From NCBI GenBank assembly GCA_021823045.1, contig JAKAPB010000184.1:1-5073 (forward strand): a DNA stretch of 5,073 nucleotides. The letters run 5' to 3'. The translations under genes and the position numbers were made by a program. The notes beneath the pieces are model-generated. The model was given only the letters and a program-made list of their open reading frames with translations, was not told the DNA's origin and ran no database searches. Of the stretch, positions 1 to 4,972 are shown piece by piece; position 1 is the stretch's first letter; every line of letters starts with the position of its first letter. The stretch is from Actinomycetes bacterium (GTDB lineage: Bacteria; Actinomycetota; Acidimicrobiia; Acidimicrobiales; Acidimicrobiaceae).

Positions 1-260
1 ATCTTCTAAGCCCACTGATCATGTCGAAGACTGTGAAACTTAATCCACTCTGGATACTTTTAGCCGTTCTTGTCGGTGGCCAGCTAGCTGGCGTAACGGG
101 AGCTCTTATTGGAATTCCAATAGCTAGTGCACTTCAGGTTGTATCGCGAAACCTTTGGCGTTGGCGCGAAGAGACCAAGCAACCCAACTCGCTGGAGGAT
201 TTAGAGCTAAATACTCCACAGTGCGGAGGCGATGACATAGGAGATCATGAGGAGGACTGA
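1..260 (+). CDS. AI-2E/PerM family permease, C-terminal fragment (5' end outside window)
   Basis: The frame is open from base 3 to the TGA at 258-260 and gives about 85 residues. The segment beginning LLSPLIMSKTVKLNPLW, followed by a glycine-rich hydrophobic stretch (VGGQLAGVTGALIGIPIA), matches the conserved end of AI-2E family transporters, where a 'PxxxGxxVxLHP' element precedes the last membrane helix. These are multi-pass inner-membrane proteins of roughly 350-400 residues, proposed to export autoinducer-2 or other small solutes or ions; the substrate of this one cannot be told. The ATG at 21 is an internal methionine, because the conserved motif already begins before it. The last 35 or so residues form a hydrophilic, acidic tail (ending GDHEED), presumably cytoplasmic. 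The gene converges on the deacetylase gene. The family call is from motif resemblance only, and most of the protein is not visible. Confidence 0.8.
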   Translation, partial: LLSPLIMSKTVKLNPLWILLAVLVGGQLAGVTGALIGIPIASALQVVSRNLWRWREETKQPNSLEDLELNTPQCGGDDIGDHEED

Positions 261-294
261 GTTCCCTTAGTGGGTCTCCCAAATGGGTCCTCTT
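250..294. terminator. Possible hairpin between convergent genes
   Basis: GAGGAC (252-257) is the inverse of GTCCTC (287-292). With A-T and G-T pairs at the edges the stem can reach about 9 bp around a 27-nt loop, which itself contains CCCAAATGGG. It overlaps the stop codon of the permease and lies beyond the stop of the convergent deacetylase, where a shared terminator is expected. Neither strand has a good U-tract after the stem, so an intrinsic terminator is doubtful. Confidence 0.2.
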
Positions 295-339
295 AAAGAT
301 GAGCGTGTGAGCTTGTTGCGCGGGCACCTTTGGTGAAGG

Positions 340-1086
340 CTAGAAACCGTGATCTGCGAGCGGAACGAGCCTGAGATTGTTCTGAGCGCAAACCTCAGCA
401 AGTTCAGGTAAAGCCGCCAAGGTCGCCCTATAAGACCCGGGATAGCTGGTGCAATCGGAGTCATGGAGCAAAACCGTGCACCCAGGTTCCAGGTTTGACT
501 TAAGGTCCTTCATGACACTGGAAGGCGTTGTCATTTTGCGCCAGTCTCGGCCCCAAGTTCCCCACAAGACGGTGCGCAGACCTAGCTGGGCCGCAGTCGC
601 AAGGGTTGGCCTCGTGATCACGCCGTAGGGAGGACGAAAGAATATCGGAGCGCTAGAGGCTATTTCGGATACCGTGGCGTAGGACCTCTCCATGTCATAG
701 CGAATGCTCCTGGCGCTGCGAAAGAGATGGTTGCGGTGCCAATTACCGTGCAGGGCGATTTCGTGTCCTGCATTTTGGAGCTCTTGTAGAGTGTATGGGT
801 ATCTTTCTGCCATTTCGCCCAGCACAAAAAAGGTGGCCTTCACGCCTAGGCGTTCTAGTTCTTTGATAAATAATGGCGTCGATTTTGGGTCCGGTCCGTC
901 ATCGAAGGTGAGCGCTACGCTTGTCGAAGATCCAGTGCCTAAGAGATATGGCCACAGTGATCTCCTTAAAGGAGGCAAGGAACTGAGGGCCGGGAAGGAG
1001 CGATAACCGCCTTCAGCTACAACGATGCCGACTCCACCCCTGAGGGCCAATTTGGCCGACATGCCAGTTTTAGAGCTATAGCGCAA
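340..1086 (-). CDS. NodB-type polysaccharide deacetylase, cytoplasmic-looking, TTG start
   Basis: This 248-residue protein carries the full motif set of carbohydrate esterase family 4, which removes N- or O-acetyl groups from sugars using a bound metal. Motif 1 is TFDDGPD (60-66), with D62 as likely base and D63 as metal ligand. Motif 2 is H113-GNW-H117, supplying two metal histidines. Motif 3 is FRPPYG (150-155). Motif 4 is LWGTWGRDW (174-182). Motif 5 is LLHDSDCTS (206-214), with H208 as the likely catalytic acid. There is no clear signal peptide, which suggests action on a cytoplasmic or membrane-interface substrate such as a glycolipid or lipid-linked sugar. The TTG start at 1086 is chosen because GAGGTG lies 7 nt upstream; the ATG at 1062 (residue 9) is an alternative. 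It follows the glycosyltransferase gene by 11 bp and is almost surely co-transcribed. The substrate is unknown; a de-N-acetylase acting on the partner's product is inference. Confidence 0.9.
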   Translation of the reverse strand: MRYSSKTGMSAKLALRGGVGIVVAEGGYRSFPALSSLPPLRRSLWPYLLGTGSSTSVALTFDDGPDPKSTPLFIKELERLGVKATFFVLGEMAERYPYTLQELQNAGHEIALHGNWHRNHLFRSARSIRYDMERSYATVSEIASSAPIFFRPPYGVITRPTLATAAQLGLRTVLWGTWGRDWRKMTTPSSVMKDLKSNLEPGCTVLLHDSDCTSYPGSYRATLAALPELAEVCAQNNLRLVPLADHGF

Positions 1087-1093
1087 AGACCGT

Positions 1094-1099
1094 CACCTC
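1094..1099 (-). promoter_or_regulatory. Shine-Dalgarno for the deacetylase, overlapping the upstream stop codon
   Basis: On the minus strand GAGGTG sits 7 nt before the TTG at 1086, complementary to the usual 16S rRNA 3' end (CACCTC). It shares two bases with the TGA stop (1098-1100) of the glycosyltransferase gene. Ribosomes ending the first gene would therefore sit on the initiation site of the second, which favours translational coupling. This site decides the non-ATG start. Confidence 0.75.
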
Positions 1100-2855
1100 A
1101 ATCGATCGTGGAGGCTGCTGCCTGGATAAAGCCCTGTTGGGATAGTCTAGCCTGAAGCACCTTAAGCCTGGTGATCACCTCGGCCGGAGTCATTCCGGTA
1201 CCGTTGATCTCATAGACGCTGCCCGACTTGAACTTGTAGTTGGAAGGGATCTTATTGATAAATAGGGCGTGCACCAGGGTCTGGTGGTGAATCGATATCC
1301 ACGCCAGATCGAACGAGTTGACCTGCTCCTGGGGGACATAGATAGAAACCGACATTCCAGTTATGGTGTTTAGGGTCTGCTCGGATGTAGCAACCGCGTT
1401 TGAGGGCATGAAAAGATGTAGCGCAGAGTTACTTTCCCAGCCGCCATTTAGGATGTCGATGCCATCTCGTGCTATTTGTCTCACCGCGGAGGGATCGGCA
1501 AGGGCTAGCTGCCCGGGGACAACCACTGCAGTCTCGCTTTGCAGTAGATACTTAAGCAGTTGTGGATCGGCGATGTTGGAAAGCCCGGGTTTGATGACGA
1601 CGTAGGCGAACTTGCCAACTTGTGAAGCCTTATCAACGTTAAGACCATCAGAGCTCAGCGCATTGGCTGCGAGATTGAACGCAAAGAAAGCAACAAGGGC
1701 CGCAGCTCCCAGTGATGCGAGCCTCCTTGGTACCGTGATTAGGTCGCTCTTTCGAACGAGCCCGTAATGCTGCCTCGAAGCGCGAACCATGACTTCCTCA
1801 ACCACCGGAATGAGTCGGTCGGTAAAGAGGCCACTTGCCCGCCTGGCTAGTAGTTCGTGACCCGTTGCGGCGGACTTTATGGCATTGGAAAGCTCTTCTT
1901 TGCTCTTCGCCCAGATGGTTACGCCGGCCCGCTCCATATGGAAGATGTTGTATCTACCGTGGCCGGCTATCGGACGATAACTGACCACCGGTACACCAGA
2001 CTGAAAGGCCTCCATAGCGCTCAGTCCGCCGGCATTTTGAATGACAACATCCGAGGCCGACATCAATTCGGGCATTCGATTAGTCCAACCGAAGATCGTA
2101 CCAACCCCGTTCCTCTGGAGTCTGTCCGCCAGTTCGGTATTCCGACCACAGACAACTACTGGGTGGACATCCTCGATTTCAGAAAGTTCCTCTACCGTCT
2201 GCTCCAGGGATCCGACACCCCAAGATCCTGCGACCACAAGAACTATAAGTTTGTCAGGCGGCAGCCCGAGGCTTACTCTAATTGGATCGGGGTCGGTCGA
2301 CCTTTTAAAATTTGAAGCTACCACCGGTCCGATAACATCGGCCTTTTTACCAAGCAGGTTTTCGACCTGCTCCGAAGAGACGTCTGCTACGCAAAGGTGT
2401 GCATCAACTCCCTTGTGGACCCATAACGGGTGTACGGCAAAGTCGGTGAGGTAAGTGACTACCGGAATTTTGAGGGTTCTCAGCCTACGTGATCGAGCAC
2501 GTCCGAGGACCACCGAAGCGAAAGGATAGGTCGTGATGACGAGGTCAGAATCGAACTCTTTCGCCCATCTTTTTAGGCGTTTTTCGAAGAGGATACCCAA
2601 AAAGAAGGTTGCAACTGGTGCCAATATCTTGACCCTCGACCATAACCAGTAGATGAGGTCGTAGCTCCAAGGTGCTGACTCAATTTGAAAATGGTATGTG
2701 CGCTCTAGAAACCTACCAGCTATAGGAGACGCATCTAAGAAATCAACGAGCCTGGTCTCCCAGCCCCTCTGCTCCATTCGGCTGATTATCTCATTGGCAG
2801 CCCCATGGTGACCTGCGCCCATACGCGCAGACACGACTAGCACTCTCTTAGACAT
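1098..2855 (-). CDS. GT28/MGDG-synthase-like glycosyltransferase with membrane anchor and C-terminal NodB-like domain
   Basis: The protein has 585 residues from the ATG at 2855. Residues 1-180 resemble the N-terminal domain of monogalactosyldiacylglycerol synthases, with the opening strand and loop SARMGAGHHGAA (9-20). Residues 200-360 form a GT28 C-terminal domain with VVAGSWGVGS (207-216) and the nucleotide-sugar site from GWTNRMPELMSASD (256-269) to QNAGGLSAMEAF (273-284), then GVPVV (287-291). The family transfers a sugar from UDP- or GDP-sugar to diacylglycerol or a similar lipid at the cytoplasmic face. Unlike plain family members (about 370-400 residues), it continues with basic residues (R368-R378), one transmembrane helix (about 377-400) and a C-terminal domain of about 170 residues, likely outside. 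The ATG at 2855 is chosen because the conserved motif begins right after it; reading back to 2969 adds 38 unconserved residues overlapping the divergent gene. No strong Shine-Dalgarno is visible. Exact sugar and acceptor are unknown. Confidence 0.85.
   Translation of the reverse strand: MSKRVLVVSARMGAGHHGAANEIISRMEQRGWETRLVDFLDASPIAGRFLERTYHFQIESAPWSYDLIYWLWSRVKILAPVATFFLGILFEKRLKRWAKEFDSDLVITTYPFASVVLGRARSRRLRTLKIPVVTYLTDFAVHPLWVHKGVDAHLCVADVSSEQVENLLGKKADVIGPVVASNFKRSTDPDPIRVSLGLPPDKLIVLVVAGSWGVGSLEQTVEELSEIEDVHPVVVCGRNTELADRLQRNGVGTIFGWTNRMPELMSASDVVIQNAGGLSAMEAFQSGVPVVSYRPIAGHGRYNIFHMERAGVTIWAKSKEELSNAIKSAATGHELLARRASGLFTDRLIPVVEEVMVRASRQHYGLVRKSDLITVPRRLASLGAAALVAFFAFNLAANALSSDGLNVDKASQVGKFAYVVIKPGLSNIADPQLLKYLLQSETAVVVPGQLALADPSAVRQIARDGIDILNGGWESNSALHLFMPSNAVATSEQTLNTITGMSVSIYVPQEQVNSFDLAWISIHHQTLVHALFINKIPSNYKFKSGSVYEINGTGMTPAEVITRLKVLQARLSQQGFIQAAASTID
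1122..1619 (-). other. Degenerate NodB-like (pseudo-deacetylase) domain inside the glycosyltransferase
   Basis: These are residues 413-578 of the glycosyltransferase gene, after its single membrane helix. The order of segments follows a NodB domain. Strand 1 is KFAYVVIKPG, where an active enzyme has VALTFDDGPD. A helix then leads to ETAVVVPGQLALADPSAVRQ (441-460), matching the usual 'ATFFVLGxxAxxxPxxVR'. DGIDILNGGWE (464-474) matches 'GHEIxxHxWxH'. FKSGSVYEING (542-552) matches 'LxPGxxxLLHD', and a final helix ends LQARLSQQGF. All ligand and catalytic positions are replaced: DD by KP, the two histidines by N470 and E474, RPPYG absent, and the LLHD histidine lost. The domain is therefore expected to be non-enzymatic. 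The fold assignment is by eye. Confidence 0.6.
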
Positions 2856-2879
2856 CGCAGCTAGCCTATATGGCTGAAG
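2856..2879. promoter_or_regulatory. 24-bp divergent intergenic region with candidate overlapping -10 elements
   Basis: Only 24 bp separate the ATG of the minus-strand glycosyltransferase (2855) from the ATG of the plus-strand membrane protein (2880), and neither start has a good Shine-Dalgarno. On the minus strand TAGGCT (2868 to 2863) fits the actinobacterial TAnnnT -10 pattern at -13 to -8 from the start codon. On the plus strand TATATG (2867-2872) lies at the same distance from its start, and TAGCCT (2862-2867) is a slightly more distant TAnnnT. This is what leaderless divergent transcripts would need. No clear -35 boxes are seen, so other promoters inside either gene remain possible. Confidence 0.35.
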
Positions 2880-3761
2880 ATGGTTTATGCCTTGTCCATT
2901 GCATCTGCTATTGCCTTTGCGCTCGCCTCGTTGCTTCAGCTTGCCGCGACTAAAGGTAGGTCCGATCACCTTAATATGCGACCTGGCCTACTGTTTTCCC
3001 TGCTTAAACATGGTGGATGGCTCGGCGGAATAGGCCTGGACATACTGGCGATAGCCTTTCAAATCGCAGCTTTAGCATTCGGAAAAGTTGCAATAGTACA
3101 GGCAATTCTTTCGCTGGGTCTGGTTGTGTCGATCTCCTGTGCTCCATACTTTGGCTTTAATAGGCCGAGTTCCCTTACCTCGTGGCTCTCATTAGCTGCG
3201 GGATGTGGGGTCGGAATATACATTCTGCTCCAACCTACGCAAAGCAAGGACAGCTATCGTATGCCGATCGTGGTCATTGTCGCAGTGCTCGCCGGATTGT
3301 TAGCGGTATTACCCCATTTCCTAATGAAGGAGGCTTCTCGGCATCAAAGAGCCCTCGCCCTTTCGATAGTTGCTTCGATCCTCGTAGGACTTGCGAGTGT
3401 CCTCGAGAGGATACTCGGTCTCAGGGTGGTCGCTTTGGGACTATTTAAAGGGGCACTAGCACCCAATACCTTGGTGCTTATCGCGCTAGGTCTTGAGGCA
3501 CTACTCATAACCCAGAGCGCCTTTCAACTTGGTGAGATACAGGTGGTCCTACCGGTTATCGCAATCGGAGAGCCGATTGCTTCCTTTGTATTTGCTCGAC
3601 TACTTTTGTCCGAGAGACTTTGGGCTTCGGGGGTGGGTGGGGTTATAGGGTTCTTGGCCATTGTCGGCTCTCTAGCTTCGGTATATGCACTAGGAAGTCA
3701 CGGAATGAAAGAACTCGGTGGACTGGGACCGATCGCGGGGGAAGATGCCGAAGGCATTTGA
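2880..3761 (+). CDS. DMT/EamA-like multi-pass membrane protein
   Basis: The 293-residue protein is strongly hydrophobic, with about nine predicted membrane helices (roughly 2-23, 46-67, 70-92, 98-117, 127-148, 157-178, 195-213, 222-243, 250-271). It shows the internal two-fold look of drug/metabolite transporter proteins. The segment LDILAIAFQIAALAFGKVAIVQAILSLGL (53-81) and its second-half counterpart (EALLITQSAFQLGEIQVVLPVIAIGEPIASF, 206-236) resemble the paired helices of actinobacterial DMT proteins with a glutamate-proline element near the end of each half. Such proteins export or exchange small molecules, but no substrate can be named. The ATG at 2880 starts directly with the first helix, and an in-frame stop at 2862-2864 blocks upstream extension. 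There is no good Shine-Dalgarno, consistent with a leaderless transcript. The short soluble tail (GIAGEDAEGI-like end) is overlapped by the next gene, so the two probably share a transcript. A transport role is family-based inference. Confidence 0.7.
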   Translation: MVYALSIASAIAFALASLLQLAATKGRSDHLNMRPGLLFSLLKHGGWLGGIGLDILAIAFQIAALAFGKVAIVQAILSLGLVVSISCAPYFGFNRPSSLTSWLSLAAGCGVGIYILLQPTQSKDSYRMPIVVIVAVLAGLLAVLPHFLMKEASRHQRALALSIVASILVGLASVLERILGLRVVALGLFKGALAPNTLVLIALGLEALLITQSAFQLGEIQVVLPVIAIGEPIASFVFARLLLSERLWASGVGGVIGFLAIVGSLASVYALGSHGMKELGGLGPIAGEDAEGI

Positions 3762-4527
3762 CAGTCTGATTCCCTATTCTTGCCGAAGGACTCAATCCGG
3801 TCTGAGTTGCATATTTGTTCACGGACAGCCCGGGTCGGTGGCCGATCTTGCCCCGCTAGCACGTAGATTGCCGAATTGGATTAGCTCCTATGGTTACGAT
3901 CGTCCCGGTTGGGGAGTGTCGGCACTATCTCCAACCGGGATTTTCTCTAATGCCGAGTTTCTGAACCAGGCGGCTAAAGGAATTGACGGAGCAAAGATGC
4001 TAATTGGCCACTCTTACGGTGGAGCGGTAGCTTTGGCCGCCAGCGCCCTTGACCCGACCGAGTACATAGGAACTCTGTTATTAGCTCCCGCTGCGTCGGT
4101 AGGATCTCTCGGCGTAGCGGACTCGGTACTTGCGTCAGTTGGAATCGGACAAGCCCTTTCTTTGGTGCTAATACGGGCTGCTCAGGTGGTATGGAGTGGG
4201 TACCGCAGTTGGGGAGGTGCGGCAACGAAGAGTTTCTGGGCGGAACAGGTGAGAATGAAGACAGAGCTAGGGGACTTAGAACGCCAACTAGCAGACGTTA
4301 GGCTTCCAGTCTCAATTATTCACGGAGATTCGGATCGAATTGTTCCTCTAACGTCGTCCCACATCCTTCATTCGTTAATTCGTCACAGCAGATTTGTGGT
4401 AGTTAAGGGTGCTGGCCACCTTGTTACTGGCCAATTTCTTGGCGCTGCGGCTATAGAGGCGACCTACCTAGCTGCGACCTGTCGCGACCAGGCAGGATCG
4501 GACCCTCGGGTCTTAACACGGAATTAA
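3745..4527 (+). CDS. Alpha/beta-hydrolase fold protein
   Basis: The 260-residue protein has the standard landmarks of a serine alpha/beta-hydrolase. These are an oxyanion loop HGQPGS (26-31), a YDRPGWGVS loop (51-59), the nucleophile elbow GHSYGG with S90, an acid site GDSDRIVP with D197 as the likely triad aspartate, and GAGH with H225 as the triad histidine. The residues between S90 and D197 hold a helical cap rich in small hydrophobic residues. There is no signal peptide, so it is probably cytoplasmic. Substrates in this superfamily range from esters and lactones to C-C bonds, and none is indicated here. The ATG at 3745 is preferred (GGGGGAAG directly upstream, although close) and overlaps the membrane-protein gene by 17 bp. 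A GTG at 3718 would add nine residues and has a weaker upstream site. The overlap points to co-translation with the membrane-protein gene. Confidence 0.82.
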   Translation: MPKAFDSLIPYSCRRTQSGLSCIFVHGQPGSVADLAPLARRLPNWISSYGYDRPGWGVSALSPTGIFSNAEFLNQAAKGIDGAKMLIGHSYGGAVALAASALDPTEYIGTLLLAPAASVGSLGVADSVLASVGIGQALSLVLIRAAQVVWSGYRSWGGAATKSFWAEQVRMKTELGDLERQLADVRLPVSIIHGDSDRIVPLTSSHILHSLIRHSRFVVVKGAGHLVTGQFLGAAAIEATYLAATCRDQAGSDPRVLTRN

Positions 4528-4594
4528 TCATTCGATTTAAATAAGCTGCCGAAGGCCAATTGTGGCGCAATTCAGGAAACCCGATCAAAAGCCA

Positions 4595-4623
4595 CCGTCA
4601 ATACTGGACGAGCTATTTATAAT
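4595..4623 (+). promoter_or_regulatory. Candidate promoter: CCGTCA-17-TATAAT
   Basis: A perfect -10 consensus TATAAT lies at 4618-4623, inside an AT-rich patch. CCGTCA at 4595-4600 is a poor -35 (three of six matches) but sits at the optimal 17-bp spacing. A transcript starting near 4630 would have a leader of about 340 nt before the WhiB-family start codon. Confidence 0.35.
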
Positions 4624-4686
4624 ATTTAGAAGAAATCGGGCAAGGCAAAACAGACCTAATAGGAGTTGACTGAAGGATTTGGCCTT

Positions 4687-4716
4687 TTGTGAGTCCTGTT
4701 TTTGGGAATTTAATAT
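4687..4716 (+). promoter_or_regulatory. Candidate promoter: TTGTGA-18-TAATAT
   Basis: TTGTGA at 4687-4692 and TAATAT at 4711-4716 are separated by 18 bp, and both resemble the housekeeping sigma-factor elements. The start point would be near 4723, about 25 bp before the perfect inverted repeat at 4749-4785. The repeat would then lie in the early transcribed region, giving a leader of about 250 nt. Confidence 0.35.
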
Positions 4717-4748
4717 TGGCGCTAAACTATGCTGATTGAAAATCGGCA

Positions 4749-4785
4749 GTTAACTTGTATGAAACTTGCTTTAATACAAGTTAAC
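4749..4785. repeat. Perfect 12-bp inverted repeat with 13-nt spacer, candidate operator or leader hairpin
   Basis: GTTAACTTGTAT (4749-4760) and ATACAAGTTAAC (4774-4785) are exact reverse complements. AACTTG occurs at 4752-4757 and again in the spacer at 4763-4768, exactly 11 bp later, with its inverse CAAGTT at 4777-4782, so one element appears three times. This suits either a DNA-binding protein site spaced by about one helical turn or an RNA stem-loop. No U-tract follows, so it is not an ordinary intrinsic terminator. Confidence 0.6.
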
Positions 4786-4804
4786 GCATGTTTCAGTTGG
4801 GGTA

Positions 4805-4837
4805 ATTAGCCCCATTAGTCTTGGGGAAGGCTAATGG
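4805..4837. repeat. Competing short inverted repeats (ATTAGCC, CCATTAG versus GGCTAATGG)
   Basis: GGCTAATGG (4829-4837) can pair through its first seven bases with ATTAGCC (4805-4811), or through its last seven with CCATTAG (4812-4818). CCCC (4810-4813) can also pair with GGGG at 4799-4802 or at 4823-4826. The pairings are mutually exclusive. A second exact ATTAGCC occurs at 4944-4950, just before the WhiB-family ribosome binding site. Confidence 0.45.
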
Positions 4838-4900
4838 ATCATGTACTTGGCAGGATCGCGGGGACGGAACTGCTTGTGTAGGTAGGTGAATTGGGCAAAT

Positions 4901-4928
4901 CGACCTGGGGGGTCGCTCTGCGGGGTCG
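4901..4928. repeat. GGTCG repeat cluster with CGACC inverse
   Basis: CGACC (4901-4905) is the inverse of GGTCG at 4911-4915 and again at 4924-4928. The two GGTCG copies lie in a direct repeat GGGGTCG (4909-4915 and 4922-4928) 13 bp apart. It could form a 5-bp hairpin or be a protein site, and the short length makes chance possible. Confidence 0.25.
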
Positions 4929-4956
4929 GAATGTCGCTTGGGTATTAGCCATAAGC

Positions 4957-4962
4957 GGAGGA
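4957..4962 (+). promoter_or_regulatory. Shine-Dalgarno of the WhiB-family gene
   Basis: GGAGGA ends 10 nt before the ATG at 4973. This is a strong match to the 16S rRNA anti-Shine-Dalgarno at an acceptable, slightly long spacing, and it supports that start codon. Confidence 0.75.
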
Positions 4963-4972
4963 CACTAAGTAG

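Larger units (their letters stand above)
4528..4972 (+). other. 445-bp intergenic region upstream of the WhiB-family gene
   Basis: No convincing protein gene is seen here. The first 300 bases are noticeably richer in A and T than the flanking genes. The stretch contains two candidate promoters, a perfect 12-bp inverted repeat, a set of competing ATTAGCC/GGCTAAT repeats, a small GGTCG repeat cluster and the ribosome binding site of the WhiB-family gene, listed separately. No intrinsic terminator with a U-tract was found after the hydrolase stop. The length and content fit a regulated promoter followed by a long 5' untranslated leader, or a small RNA gene; the sequence does not decide between these. 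Confidence 0.6.

Noticed and set aside
21..23. ATG as the start of a 79-residue permease-like protein.
   Set aside because: The frame is open to the window edge, and the conserved AI-2E family motif begins before this methionine, so it is an internal codon of a truncated gene.
325..335. CACC-TTT-GGTG hairpin as terminator of the deacetylase.
   Set aside because: It has a 4-bp stem with no U-run on the minus strand; too weak to call.
1857..2315. Plus-strand open frame of about 150 codons inside the glycosyltransferase gene.
   Set aside because: It is antisense to a well-supported conserved domain, has no recognisable motif and is overlapped by another equally meaningless frame.
2856..2969. 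N-terminal extension of the glycosyltransferase by 38 residues.
   Set aside because: The extension is basic, shows no family resemblance and would overlap the divergent membrane-protein gene by 90 bp, while the conserved glycosyltransferase motif starts immediately after the ATG at 2855.
3718..3744. GTG start adding nine residues to the hydrolase.
   Set aside because: The added residues look like an out-of-frame reading of the preceding gene's tail, and the upstream ribosome site is weaker than the G-rich run before the ATG at 3745. It is not excluded.
4558..4572. AATTG-TGGCG-CAATT hairpin as a terminator after the hydrolase.
   Set aside because: It has only a 5-bp AT-rich stem and no U-tract follows.
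4666..4671. TTGACT as a -35 promoter element.
   Set aside because: It is a good hexamer, but no TAnnnT sequence lies 16-18 bp downstream (GTGAGT occupies that place).
4491..4858. GGCAGGATCG present at 4491-4500 and again at 4849-4858.
   Set aside because: A single 10-base match, one copy inside a coding region, with no similarity in the flanks; probably chance.
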